41,390 bases of DNA from Deltaproteobacteria bacterium (GCA_030643245.1 DAOWME010000002.1:1-41390); one strand, 5' to 3'; shown: positions 8,162 to 16,420, numbered from the stretch's first letter. Notes: a model not told the origin generated them from the sequence alone. Numbers and translations are program-made.

Positions 8162-9937
8162 ATGGGTAGCAAAATCAGAGTATTGTCCGAAAGCCTGGCC
8201 AATAAAATCGCTGCCGGCGAGGTGGTAGAGAGGCCTGCATCTGTTGTTAAGGAGCTGGTAGAGAACGCTATCGATTCAGGCGCTACGGAGATCACTATCG
8301 ACATCAATGCCGGAGGGCGAAGGTCCATCACAGTAATGGATGACGGGGAGGGTATGGAAAAAGACGGCGCCTTGCTTGCCCTTGAAAGGCATTCAACAAG
8401 CAAGATATCCGCGAGCGAAGACCTGTTCAGAATCAGTACACTGGGGTTCAGAGGAGAGGCTTTGCCGAGTATTGCGGCGGTTTCAAATGTGCGAATTACA
8501 ACGAAACCTTCCCGTTCTCTAGCAGGAACGCAAATATATTCTGCTGGCGGAAAGATAAAGGATGTGCGTGAGGCAGGTTGCCCCACAGGAACTGTTGTTG
8601 AAGTCAACAACCTGTTTTACAATACACCGGCGAGGCTGAAGTTTTTGAAGAGAGACACAACTGAATTTGGACACATCGCTGATGTTGTCACCGAAGTTGC
8701 CCTGGCAAACCATGGCATCCATTTCAAACTCATTCACAACGGTAAGGCGATTATCGACACACCAGCTGCCAAGAATCTTCTCAACAGGGTTGCGGAGGTG
8801 TTGGGCAGGGATACTTGTGAGAACCTTTATGAGGTTTCCTTAACGGAAAAATCCGTAGATATCAGGGGGTTCATGTCACAACCAGACTACACGCGCTCAA
8901 CGAGTAGGGCTCTTCATACCTATGTGAATGGCCGGGGTGTCAGGGATAGAGTGATCAACCATGCTATAATGGAGGCATACGGAACCCTCATAATGAAGAA
9001 ACGTTATCCGGTAGTAATACTCCTTATCGATATGCCGGTTCACTGGGTTGATGTCAACGTCCATCCCACGAAGAGAGAGGTGAGGTTTAAGGAACAACGG
9101 AAGATACATGACCTTATTGTTGAAGCAGTATGCACAACCGTGAAAAAGTCCCCTTGGGTCAGGGGGGTGTTGATTCCCCTTGAGCAGATGACCCTGACAG
9201 ATACGAAGGCCGAACCCCACCGTCATAGGGCATCGGAAACTCTTGCTGGGTATTCTGTCTCCGGGAAGGATGAAAACTTTCTTGCCGGGACCGCTGTTCC
9301 TGAAGAAAGCGCCCATCAGTCCATCCAGATGAAACTTGGCAACGAGGAGCCGCTCTTCTTCTCTTCCTTGACCCCCATTGGTCAGATTAAAGACACATAT
9401 TTGCTCTGTTCATGTGATGAAGGGTTGATACTCATTGATCAACACGCTGCCCACGAGAGAGTCATTTTAGAGATGCTGAAAAAGGGACGCGAAAGCGCTA
9501 CGATTGCTTCCCAGGGGTTGCTGATACCTCAACGTATCGAACTGAGACACGGGGAAGCGAGGTTTCTGGAAGGATACCTCAGTAAGCTTCTGGAAGTAGG
9601 TTTCGAAATAGAGCCTTTTGGCGGGGATACCTTTATTGTTAAATCGGTCCCCCTTGCCTTTGTCGACAAAGACTGCCGGAGGCTTATCCTCGACATTGTC
9701 GATGAGCTCTATTCTTATGGTAAGTCATTAAAATTAGAGGAATCTGTAGAAAAAGTCCTTATCTTGATGGCTTGCCATGGCGCGATTAAGGCAAATCAAG
9801 ACCTGAGCCGGGAAGAGATTGATACCCTCTTGCAACAACTGGATAACGTAGGGTCTCCAACCAACTGCCCCCATGGGAGGCCGATCCTGAGAAAGATAAC
9901 ATATAAAGAGATAGACAGGATGTTTAAGAGGGGCTAA
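8162..9937 (+). CDS. mutL: DNA mismatch repair protein MutL (endonuclease type)
   Basis: The 591-aa protein has the GHKL ATPase N-terminus (ENAIDSGA, MDDGEGM, GFRGEAL). The C-terminal dimerisation domain carries the metal-dependent endonuclease motif DQHAAHERVILE (DQHA-x2-E-x4-E, near residue 425), ACHGAIKA and CPHGRP. So this MutL should nick the nascent strand itself and not depend on MutH. ATG 8162 is chosen because the family N-terminus starts here (MGSKIRVLSESLANKIAAGE) and GCGGAG lies just upstream; the frame is open from 8111. Its end overlaps the convergent LOG-like gene by 14 nt. No mutS is in the window. Confidence 0.96.
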   Translation: MGSKIRVLSESLANKIAAGEVVERPASVVKELVENAIDSGATEITIDINAGGRRSITVMDDGEGMEKDGALLALERHSTSKISASEDLFRISTLGFRGEALPSIAAVSNVRITTKPSRSLAGTQIYSAGGKIKDVREAGCPTGTVVEVNNLFYNTPARLKFLKRDTTEFGHIADVVTEVALANHGIHFKLIHNGKAIIDTPAAKNLLNRVAEVLGRDTCENLYEVSLTEKSVDIRGFMSQPDYTRSTSRALHTYVNGRGVRDRVINHAIMEAYGTLIMKKRYPVVILLIDMPVHWVDVNVHPTKREVRFKEQRKIHDLIVEAVCTTVKKSPWVRGVLIPLEQMTLTDTKAEPHRHRASETLAGYSVSGKDENFLAGTAVPEESAHQSIQMKLGNEEPLFFSSLTPIGQIKDTYLLCSCDEGLILIDQHAAHERVILEMLKKGRESATIASQGLLIPQRIELRHGEARFLEGYLSKLLEVGFEIEPFGGDTFIVKSVPLAFVDKDCRRLILDIVDELYSYGKSLKLEESVEKVLILMACHGAIKANQDLSREEIDTLLQQLDNVGSPTNCPHGRPILRKITYKEIDRMFKRG

Positions 9938-10394
9938 GTGGCGAAGTAGAAGAAAATAGGGAAATGGCAAGGGAAACAGCTTCTCTTGGATTCTTGGCCT
10001 GTACAATCTCTTCGGTTAAATCCCAGGTGTTCAGACCAACAACAGGCTTTTTTAGCTTGAGGGCGATGGCTATCTCGGATAATGTTCCATAGCCTCCCGT
10101 AACCGCGATTAAGGCATCAGAGGAGTGGACAACAAGGACATTCCTGGCGTGTCCCAGGCCTGTGACGATGGAGACATCGATATATGGGTTTGCATCAACC
10201 GGGTTGACACCCGGTAATATTCCTACGGTTAATCCTCCTTCAAGCTTAGCGCCCCTTGCAGCGGCATTCATGATACCCCCCAGCCCGCCGCAGATCAGAG
10301 TTGCCTTAGCCTTGGCGATCTCTCTTCCCACCTCTTCCGCTATTCTTTCAACAGACGGAGAGCAGCAGCCCGCTCCTATAACTCCGATTTGCAT
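9924..10394 (-). CDS. LOG-like nucleotide-binding Rossmann protein (TIGR00725 type)
   Basis: The 156-aa protein begins MQIGVIGAGCC and contains CGGLGGIMNAAARGA and TGGYGTLSEIA, which correspond to the phosphate-binding GGxGTxxE signature of the lysine-decarboxylase-like (LOG) superfamily. Some LOG proteins release free bases from nucleotide 5'-monophosphates; the activity of this subgroup is not established. AGGAGG stands just before the ATG at 10394. It is the third gene of the minus-strand group surE, DedA-like, LOG-like. Confidence 0.8.
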   Translation of the reverse strand: MQIGVIGAGCCSPSVERIAEEVGREIAKAKATLICGGLGGIMNAAARGAKLEGGLTVGILPGVNPVDANPYIDVSIVTGLGHARNVLVVHSSDALIAVTGGYGTLSEIAIALKLKKPVVGLNTWDLTEEIVQAKNPREAVSLAISLFSSTSPLSPS

Positions 10395-10483
10395 GGATAC
10401 CTCCTTTTAAAAAAGGCAGAGAGTCAGAAGTAATAAACAAGAAAAAGAGCTAGCGTTAAAGCCTATGGATAGAAGCAGAAAGG

Positions 10484-11065
10484 TCAAAAGAAGTACTTAA
10501 CGGCAACGAAACCAAGGAGCACGAGGGCCGCGAATACTGTAGCCAGGATATTGAAGTACATATCGATAAATGATCTAATGGCCGGCCCAAATGTGTAAAT
10601 TAACCCCCCGACAATAAAGAACCTCGCTGACCTGCTCAAAATGGAAGCTATCACAAAGACAGAGAACCTGATCCTGCAGGCTCCTGCGGCAATGGTAAAG
10701 ACCTTATAGGGTATGGGTGTGAACCCTGCAATGGCAACAGCCCATGCATCGTATCTATTGTAGAGCTGTTGAATATAGTCGTATTTGTCATTGACCCCGT
10801 AAAACTCGATTATAGGTTTTCCTATGAATTCCATAAACTGAAGCCCTATGAAGTACCCGAACACGCCACCCAGGATCGATCCTCCAGAACAAACCAAGGC
10901 GTATTTAAAGGAGTTCTTAGGTATGGATATGGCCAGGGCAATCAGTAGGACATCTGGTGGGATAGGGAAGAAGGAGGATTCAGCAAAGGCTAATATGAAG
11001 AGCGCCCAGGTCCCGTAGGGGGTTTCCGCCCAGTGGAGAACCCAATCGTACATTTTTTTTAGCAT
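10484..11065 (-). CDS. DedA/YqaA-type membrane protein (VTT domain)
   Basis: The 193-aa protein has several hydrophobic segments and the hallmarks of the DedA/SNARE-associated family: ESSFFPIPPDVLL near residue 30 and GFTPIPYKVFTIAAG near residue 115, the paired re-entrant-loop motifs, then SRSARFF. Members act in membrane lipid flipping or proton-dependent transport, and the substrate of this branch is unknown. It lies 64 nt downstream of surE and 89 nt upstream of the LOG-like gene. No strong ribosome-binding site stands before the ATG at 11065; an in-frame ATG at 11053 is an alternative start. Confidence 0.85.
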   Translation of the reverse strand: MLKKMYDWVLHWAETPYGTWALFILAFAESSFFPIPPDVLLIALAISIPKNSFKYALVCSGGSILGGVFGYFIGLQFMEFIGKPIIEFYGVNDKYDYIQQLYNRYDAWAVAIAGFTPIPYKVFTIAAGACRIRFSVFVIASILSRSARFFIVGGLIYTFGPAIRSFIDMYFNILATVFAALVLLGFVAVKYFF

Positions 11066-11129
11066 AATGGGTCTCGGGATTTTTAGAACCTGTTAAATTA
11101 ACGGACTGCTTAAAGGCAGGACGCCTGGG

Positions 11130-11870
11130 CTACAAGCCCCATTTGGACAATTCCTTCATGAAAGAGTAATCTGTCGGGTCCAGATGGAGTGGGGTTATTG
11201 AGACATGATTCTGAGCAACAGCCTCGGAATCGGAGTCTTCCATCTCATAGAAACTGAAGTTGTTGCTTCCAAACCAGTAATATTTCTCCCCTCTGGGGTC
11301 CACTTTTTCAACAATCGAACCAGCATGTCTCCTCTTGCCCTGCCTCGTGATTTTGTAAGGGATTTTCCCATCGGTTTCATTATTTGGGACATTTACATTG
11401 AGAAATGTCCCTTGAGGAAGTTCGTTCTTAAGGATGTGCTTTGCCAATCTCAGCGCAAAACCTGCCGCAGCGTGGAAATTGAAGTCCCTGTCTGCTACTA
11501 TGGAGATCGCGAAAGATGGTATATTAAGCATAGCGCCCTCTCGGGCGGCTGCGACAGTGCCTGAATAAACCATATCATCTGCGAGGTTCCCGCCCTTATT
11601 GATTCCTGACACAATCAGATCGGGTTTTGTCCTCAAGATGCCGTTCACCCCGAGATTGACGCAGTCCGTTGGGGTACCGTCTACACGGTACGATTGATGA
11701 GCGGTCTCTTTTACACGCAAGGGTCTGTGCAGGGTCAGAGAATGACTGGCAGCACTCATTTCTCTGTCAGGGGCCACAATCCACACGTCCGCTATTGGTT
11801 GCAGGACTTTGGCCAAGGCTAAAAGACCTGGAGAATGGATTCCATCATCATTTGTTACCATGATCTTCAA
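11130..11870 (-). CDS. surE: 5'/3'-nucleotidase SurE
   Basis: The 246-aa protein has the SurE N-terminus MKIMVTNDDGIHSPG (metal-binding Asp pair), VAPDREMSAASHSLT and SGINKGGN. SurE dephosphorylates nucleoside monophosphates and short polyphosphates and is linked to stationary-phase survival. The start is TTG at 11870, with AGGAG 6 nt upstream; this gives the canonical N-terminus, whereas the ATG three codons later would trim it. A near-consensus promoter with an operator-like palindrome lies at 11927-11968. Confidence 0.95.
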   Translation of the reverse strand: MKIMVTNDDGIHSPGLLALAKVLQPIADVWIVAPDREMSAASHSLTLHRPLRVKETAHQSYRVDGTPTDCVNLGVNGILRTKPDLIVSGINKGGNLADDMVYSGTVAAAREGAMLNIPSFAISIVADRDFNFHAAAGFALRLAKHILKNELPQGTFLNVNVPNNETDGKIPYKITRQGKRRHAGSIVEKVDPRGEKYYWFGSNNFSFYEMEDSDSEAVAQNHVSITPLHLDPTDYSFMKELSKWGL

Positions 11871-11926
11871 TTTCGTCTCCTAGGTAGTTCTTACTGGAAT
11901 ATTCAAAGGACAGACTGACAGGAACA

Positions 11927-11942
11927 ACACTGTGAACAGTGT
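11927..11942. promoter_or_regulatory. Operator-like palindrome overlapping the surE promoter
   Basis: ACACTG-TGAA-CAGTGT is a perfect 6+6 inverted repeat. It overlaps the end of the -10 box and the expected transcription start of the surE promoter, the position at which a dimeric repressor would block polymerase. No cognate regulator gene is visible nearby. Confidence 0.45.
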
Positions 11943-11968
11943 ATAGCCAAAATCCAGTTGAAAGTCAA
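11940..11968 (-). promoter_or_regulatory. surE promoter
   Basis: On the minus strand, TTGACT (11968-11963) is followed after exactly 17 bp by TATACA (11945-11940). The position, about 70 bp upstream of surE and pointing at it, fits a promoter for the surE, DedA-like, LOG-like group. Confidence 0.65.
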
Positions 11969-11969
11969 G

Positions 11970-11996
11970 TGGTAAACCTGATCAGCTGCACAGGTA
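11970..11996. repeat. Family E fragment, copy E3
   Basis: GGTAAACCTGATCAGCTGCA followed by CAGGT is the reverse complement of the left arm of the E2 palindrome at 2597 (GACCTGTGCGGTTGGTCAGG followed by TTTACC). It abuts the -35 box of the surE promoter. Only one arm is preserved. Confidence 0.55.
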
Positions 11997-11999
11997 GCA

Positions 12000-12197
12000 A
12001 TATTGCATCATGTATTCGGCACCCGGAAATCGGTTGACATTTCCGGTTGCTTGGGTGGGTTCTCCATAAGGGACGTTATTTCGGCCACGTCCCTAAGCAT
12101 AACAAGTATCAGGAGACAAACTCCCTGCAATGACACAAAATAGACTGTAAACAAAAGGTTAGCCATAATTAGAATTGCTGCTATGAAAATTTAGTGC
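12000..12197. other. Intergenic stretch between surE and the rpsU promoter
   Basis: This holds no gene. It contains a small hairpin near 12025-12050 (CCGGAAAT, 8-nt loop, ATTTCCGG) without a T-run, and the collapsed family A relic at 12069-12094. The rest shows nothing I can assign. Confidence 0.5.
12069..12094 (+). repeat. Family A relic with only the two tips left, copy A3
   Basis: AGGGACG is joined directly to TTATTTCGGCCACGTCCCT, that is, the left tip is fused to the right tip of a family A element and the whole body is gone. The right tip matches the reverse complement of the left tip of the copy at 41242 (GGGACGTGGCCGAAATAA). Confidence 0.75.
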
Positions 12198-12226
12198 TTG
12201 ATTTTCATGTTTATTTGTTTTATACT
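12198..12226 (+). promoter_or_regulatory. rpsU promoter (or promoter of a short leader RNA)
   Basis: TTGATT (12198-12203), a 17-bp spacer, then TATACT (12221-12226). Transcription would start near 12233, about 170 nt ahead of the rpsU start codon. It is one of the best promoter matches in the window. Confidence 0.65.
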
Positions 12227-12272
12227 CATTGATTGTGAATTCAAGCTAGTGTAGCTTTGTTCTTTTTCTGTT

Positions 12273-12315
12273 GCCCTCGGGAGGTTTTGGGGATCCCGAC
12301 GGCTTTTTATTTTTA
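12273..12315 (+). terminator. Intrinsic terminator or attenuator in the rpsU leader
   Basis: The stem GCCCTCGGGA / TCCCGACGGC (9 of 10 pairs, loop about 11 nt) is followed at once by TTTTTATTTTTATT. It stands about 40 nt after the expected start and about 90 nt before rpsU. It would therefore either end an approximately 80-nt small RNA or control read-through into rpsU. Confidence 0.65.
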
Positions 12316-12342
12316 TTCAGTATCATGGTAGCAGTCAGGCGA

Positions 12343-12370
12343 AATACTACTGTCATACAGTAGAGGTATT
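12343..12370 (+). promoter_or_regulatory. Second hairpin in the rpsU leader
   Basis: AATAC-TACTGT-CAT-ACAGTA-GAG-GTATT gives 11 base pairs with one 3-nt bulge and a 3-nt loop, 33 nt before the rpsU start codon. It has no T-tract, so it is not a terminator. It may be an anti-terminator partner, an S21 binding site or an mRNA stabiliser. Confidence 0.4.
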
Positions 12371-12403
12371 GAGGGTCGGTCTTGTTATGGAAAGGAAAGT
12401 TAA

Positions 12404-12595
12404 ATGTCCATCAGTATAGAGGTTAGGGGCGACATTGAAAAGGCTATTAAGTTGCTCAAGAAGAGGATGCAACTAGAGGGTATCCAGAGGGAACTCAAGC
12501 ATAGACGATTCTATGAAAAACCGAGTGTTAAAAAGAAACGGAAGAGGCTTGAGGCTGCCCGAAGGAGAAGGAAAGCGAAACGTCGGTCTTTTTAG
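12404..12595 (+). CDS. rpsU: 30S ribosomal protein S21
   Basis: The 63-aa, very basic protein has the S21 pattern: an acidic and hydrophobic start (IEVRGDIEKAIKLLKKRMQ), RRFYEKPSVKKKRKR, and an Arg/Lys-rich tail. S21 is the late-assembling 30S protein close to the anti-Shine-Dalgarno region. A purine-rich site GGAAAGGAAAG precedes the ATG. Its leader holds a promoter, a terminator-like hairpin and a second hairpin. It converges on thiL across a gap of about 100 nt in which I see no clear terminator. Confidence 0.93.
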   Translation: MSISIEVRGDIEKAIKLLKKRMQLEGIQRELKHRRFYEKPSVKKKRKRLEAARRRRKAKRRSF

Positions 12596-12699
12596 AAAGA
12601 GACCGGGGGCAAGCTGTAACTTGAGGCTCCCCGTGGGCTTATGGATTGGTAATTTGGCCTATGGAGTAGTTTAGAACGACAGAAGAGGAGTTCGGTACT

Positions 12700-13710
12700 C
12701 TATAGAAAATGATCAAAGCCTTTTTTCTTGACCGTATATCTCTGACCACTATCTCTTAAGACTTCGACTCCATTGTCTTTTTCCACAATCTCTCCAATAT
12801 GGGTAACCTTCGTTTGAAATTCCGTCTTTATTCTTTCAAGATCACCCACATTAACCTTATCTACGGTAAATAAGAGTTCATAATCTTCTCCCCCACTCAG
12901 GGGCAGATCTGTAGGATTCTCGGTAAATTCTTTGGAATATTTCTGAAAGGCTTCAGAAAGCGGCACCTTTTCTAACCAGATTCTTGCCCCAACCATACTC
13001 TCTCTACAGATGTGTTCAAGGTCTGAGATAAGGCCATCACTGATATCAATCATGGCCGAAGCTACCCTGTTTTCTGCAATCAATCTGCCTTCAGTTACCC
13101 TTGGTACAGGGCTATTGTGCCTTTCCGTTAGGTATCTGAACCTCTTTTCAACCCTGGACAGATTGGTTCTACTCTTGAGTAATTTGAGCCCCAAAGCAGA
13201 ATCCCCGAGATATCCTGTGACGAATATCTGATCACCGACATTTGCACGATCACGATATATAGCATGGGAAGGAAGGGCTTCCCCCAATACTGTAATGCTG
13301 ATAACAAGCCTCTCCGGTGAAAGAGAGGTGTCACCACCAACAGCATACGTCTGGAATGATTGAGCGGCCTCTGATAGACCACTCACGAATTGATCGACAA
13401 ATTTTACCGATATCCTGGAGGGAATACCCAGGGAGAGCAAGAAGAATCTCGGTTCCCCTCCCATGGCAGCGATGTCACTGACATTGACTGCCAGGGATTT
13501 TTTACCTAAGTCATGGGCAGAGATAAACCCTAGATCGAAATGAACATCTTCGATAAGCGTATCGGTTGTGGAGAGCAGTAATTTCCCTGTCTGAATCCGA
13601 GTGACACAGGCATCATCGCCTATACCTTTTACGATGTCTCGATGAGAGTAGGAAAGTTTACTCTTTATTCTTTCTATTAGCCTGAATTCCCCCAGCTCTC
13701 TTAGTTGCAA
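12700..13710 (-). CDS. thiL: Thiamine-monophosphate kinase
   Basis: The 336-aa protein has the ThiL signature regions: ELGEFRLIERI at the start, GIGDDACV, TTDTLIEDVHFDLGF, NVSDIAAMGGEP and DISDGLISDLEHI. It makes thiamine diphosphate from thiamine monophosphate and ATP and shares the PurM/SelD fold. The start is TTG 13710, with AAGGGG 8 nt upstream, which gives the family N-terminus. The first 53 nt overlap the 3' end of lon in another frame, so thiL is probably translated from the lon mRNA by coupling. Confidence 0.94.
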   Translation of the reverse strand: MQLRELGEFRLIERIKSKLSYSHRDIVKGIGDDACVTRIQTGKLLLSTTDTLIEDVHFDLGFISAHDLGKKSLAVNVSDIAAMGGEPRFFLLSLGIPSRISVKFVDQFVSGLSEAAQSFQTYAVGGDTSLSPERLVISITVLGEALPSHAIYRDRANVGDQIFVTGYLGDSALGLKLLKSRTNLSRVEKRFRYLTERHNSPVPRVTEGRLIAENRVASAMIDISDGLISDLEHICRESMVGARIWLEKVPLSEAFQKYSKEFTENPTDLPLSGGEDYELLFTVDKVNVGDLERIKTEFQTKVTHIGEIVEKDNGVEVLRDSGQRYTVKKKGFDHFL

Positions 13711-16060
13711 CGGATTTTCCCCTTAGAAGCGTAACGTCTAGTACGTCATCCATATTCTTGGCAAAGACAAAATTGATCTTCTTCTTTACAAAGTTGGGGA
13801 TATCATCCAGGTCTTTTTTGTTTCTCTCAGGTATGAGTACTGTCTTGATTTTTGCCCTCAAGGCCGCCAGAGCCTTTTCTTTCAACCCTCCAACAGGAAG
13901 CACCCTTCCTCTCAGGGTTATCTCACCGGTCATAGCCACATCTTTATTTACAGGAATTTTGGTAAGGGCTGAGATCAAAGCAGTAGCCATGGTTACTCCT
14001 GCCGACGGTCCGTCCTTTGGAATAGCCCCTGCCGGGATATGGATATGGGTGTCCTGTTTCTCATAAAAGTCTGCGTTTAACTTCAGGTCTTTTGCCCTTG
14101 AACGGGCGTAACTGAGAGCAGCCTGTGCAGATTCTTTCATGACATCCCCCAGTTGCCCGGTGAGGGTCAAATTTCCTTTGCCTTTCATGGTGGATGCCTC
14201 TATATGCAGGATTTCTCCCCCTGCCTGTGTCCAGGCGAGGCCGGTTGCAACCCCTGCCTGGCTGACCTCTTGCTCCTCTTCAGGCAGGTGTTTGGGTGTG
14301 CCGAGATATTTGTGGACATTACCCTTGTTCACTTTGAAGACGCCCTTCTCCCCTTCTGCGATCTTTCGAGCAACCTTCCTGCATATGGAGGCAATCTCCC
14401 GCTCAAGGTTCCTAAGCCCCGCTTCATGGGTATAGTGTGAGATCGTTTGCAAAATTGCTTTATCAGATATTATCATGTCCTTTTCTGTAATTCCGTTCTC
14501 TTCCAGCTGTCGAGGAAGTAAAAATTTCCTGGCTATCTTTAGTTTTTCTTCTTCTGTATATCCTGAGAGGGTAATGACCTCCATGCGGTCTTTGAGAGCA
14601 GGGATTATTGGGTCTACAAGGTTTGCGGTGGTTATGAACATAACGTTTGAGAGATCGAAGGGTACGTTGAGATAGTGGTCGCTAAAGGCAGAGTTCTGCT
14701 CAGGGTCCAAGACTTCCAATAGGGCGGCAGATGGGTCTCCCCGGAAATCAGCCCCCACCTTATCTATCTCATCCATCATGAATACGGGGTTATTTGACCC
14801 TGCTTGTTTGATGCCCTGTATTATTCGTCCTGGAAGCGCCCCCACATAAGTCCTTCTGTGTCCTCTAATCTCAGCCTCGTCTCTAACCCCTCCAAGAGAT
14901 ATCCGGGTGAATTTCCGGCCCAAAGCCCTGGCAATGGATTTCCCTAACGACGTCTTTCCCACGCCTGGTGGACCAACAAAGCAAAGGATAGGACCTCTCT
15001 TCTTCTTGCTAAGCTTGCGCACGCCCAGGTACTCCAGTATCCTTTCCTTGACCTTTTCCAGATCATAATGGTCCTCGTCCAATACCTCTTTGGCTGCCTT
15101 TATGTCAAGGTTGTCTTTGGTGCTTATACTCCATGGAAGCTCTATTAACGAGTCAAGATAGGTTCTCACAATGGAGGCCTCTGCCGCATCGGGATGCATC
15201 TGTTGGAGCCTATCCAATTGTTTGTTAGCTTCTTTATTCACCTCTTTAGGCATCTTTGCCTTTTTGATTTTCTTCCTGAACTCGTTTATCTCTTTTGTCC
15301 TTTCATCCACATCACCCAGTTCATTTTTAATCGCCCGAAGTTGTTCCCTCAAGAAGTACTCCCGTTGTGTCTTGGTCATTTCTTCCTTAGCCTGGGATTG
15401 TATCTTTGCCTGCATTGTTGAGAGTTCTACTTCTTTGCCCAAGAGTTCATTGACCTTTATAAGGCGATCAATCGGGTCGAACGTCTCTAAGATCTCTTGG
15501 GCTTCCTCTATCTTCAACCTGAGGTTTGAGACGACGAGATCTGCCAGTCTTCCAGGGTCTTCAATGCTATTAAGGACCATTAGAACATCTGAGGATAGTA
15601 TGCCTCTCAATGAAAGCACCTTCTCGCTTTGTTCCTTAATGCTTCGCATCATAGCTTCTGCTTCCATGGGCAACGCAGTTAGGGAAGGTTCTTCAATCGT
15701 ATCGATGTTTGCTATGTAGTAAGGCTTTTGCTGGACAAAATTTTTTATACGTCCCCTGACCAGGCCCTGAACCAGAATCTTGATCCTCCCGTCAGGCAGT
15801 TTTAATGTCCGCATGATCATTGCCACTGTTCCCACTTTATAGATGTCCTGAGGAATGGGATCTTCTATGGTTGGGTCCTTCTGGGTGGTCAGGAATATCA
15901 AGCGGTTTTTTGAAAAGGCCTTATCCACAGCATTGATGGACGCCTCTCTACCAACAAACAACGGCAGAATCATGTATGAAAATATGACCACATCCCTTAC
16001 CGGTAACAATGGTAGCGTATCCGGAATCTCAATGTCTTCTCTTTTGATATCATAGTCCAT
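13658..16060 (-). CDS. lon: ATP-dependent protease Lon
   Basis: The 800-aa protein has an N-terminal substrate-binding LON domain (LPLLPVRDVVIF start). An AAA+ ATPase follows, with Walker A GPPGVGKT near residue 363 and Walker B MMDEIDKV. The C-terminal peptidase has catalytic Ser in PKDGPSAGV near 683 and Lys in GGLKEKALAA. The start is ATG 16060, preceded by GGAG 7 nt upstream (CTGGAGATAATT). The frame stays open another 96 nt only because it runs into a family A repeat. That element, 22 bp upstream of the ATG, must lie in the lon leader or contain its promoter. Confidence 0.97.
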   Translation of the reverse strand: MDYDIKREDIEIPDTLPLLPVRDVVIFSYMILPLFVGREASINAVDKAFSKNRLIFLTTQKDPTIEDPIPQDIYKVGTVAMIMRTLKLPDGRIKILVQGLVRGRIKNFVQQKPYYIANIDTIEEPSLTALPMEAEAMMRSIKEQSEKVLSLRGILSSDVLMVLNSIEDPGRLADLVVSNLRLKIEEAQEILETFDPIDRLIKVNELLGKEVELSTMQAKIQSQAKEEMTKTQREYFLREQLRAIKNELGDVDERTKEINEFRKKIKKAKMPKEVNKEANKQLDRLQQMHPDAAEASIVRTYLDSLIELPWSISTKDNLDIKAAKEVLDEDHYDLEKVKERILEYLGVRKLSKKKRGPILCFVGPPGVGKTSLGKSIARALGRKFTRISLGGVRDEAEIRGHRRTYVGALPGRIIQGIKQAGSNNPVFMMDEIDKVGADFRGDPSAALLEVLDPEQNSAFSDHYLNVPFDLSNVMFITTANLVDPIIPALKDRMEVITLSGYTEEEKLKIARKFLLPRQLEENGITEKDMIISDKAILQTISHYTHEAGLRNLEREIASICRKVARKIAEGEKGVFKVNKGNVHKYLGTPKHLPEEEQEVSQAGVATGLAWTQAGGEILHIEASTMKGKGNLTLTGQLGDVMKESAQAALSYARSRAKDLKLNADFYEKQDTHIHIPAGAIPKDGPSAGVTMATALISALTKIPVNKDVAMTGEITLRGRVLPVGGLKEKALAALRAKIKTVLIPERNKKDLDDIPNFVKKKINFVFAKNMDDVLDVTLLRGKSVATKRAGGIQANRKNKE

Positions 16061-16082
16061 AATTATCTCCAGTTGATGCTTC

Positions 16083-16264
16083 AGGGCGAGGCCGAAATAA
16101 CTTCCCCATTTGTACATCTCATCTTCAGGCCATCTTTGACCGATCTTCAAACACAAAATCCTCGAAATAAGTAAGACTATTCCTGTGGTTTTGTATTTTC
16201 AGATCGAACAAATCTGACCTAAATCTGAGCGCCAACTTGAGGAAGTTATTTCGGCCTCGCCCCT
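16083..16264 (+). repeat. Family A palindromic element, full copy A4
   Basis: This complete copy runs from the left tip AGGGCGAGGCCGAAATAAC to the right tip GTTATTTCGGCCTCGCCCCT. The tips pair with each other, although the sequence differs from other copies (GCGAGGCC here, ACGGGGAC in A5). It occupies about half of the divergent lon / rel-spoT intergenic region. The remaining 16265-16420 shows no promoter I would stake a call on. Confidence 0.92.
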
Positions 16265-16420
16265 AATACATGCAGAATGAATACATTATGACAAATTGTA
16301 GTTCATAAGAAGTATACGAATAGGCTCCCCCGACAAGGTCTTAAAGCCATAATTCAAATGAGTTTTAAAATTTCTGTGCAAGGGGGATGAGAATAACTGA
16401 GCACAAAAGATTACACTCCA

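Noticed and set aside
12025..12050. Terminator between surE and rpsU
   Set aside because: The 8-bp hairpin CCGGAAAT / ATTTCCGG has no T-tract on either strand and no gene to terminate.
16061..16156. Longer Lon N-terminus
   Set aside because: The extra 32 codons come from the flanking family A repeat, lack a ribosome-binding site and are not part of the Lon family N-terminus.
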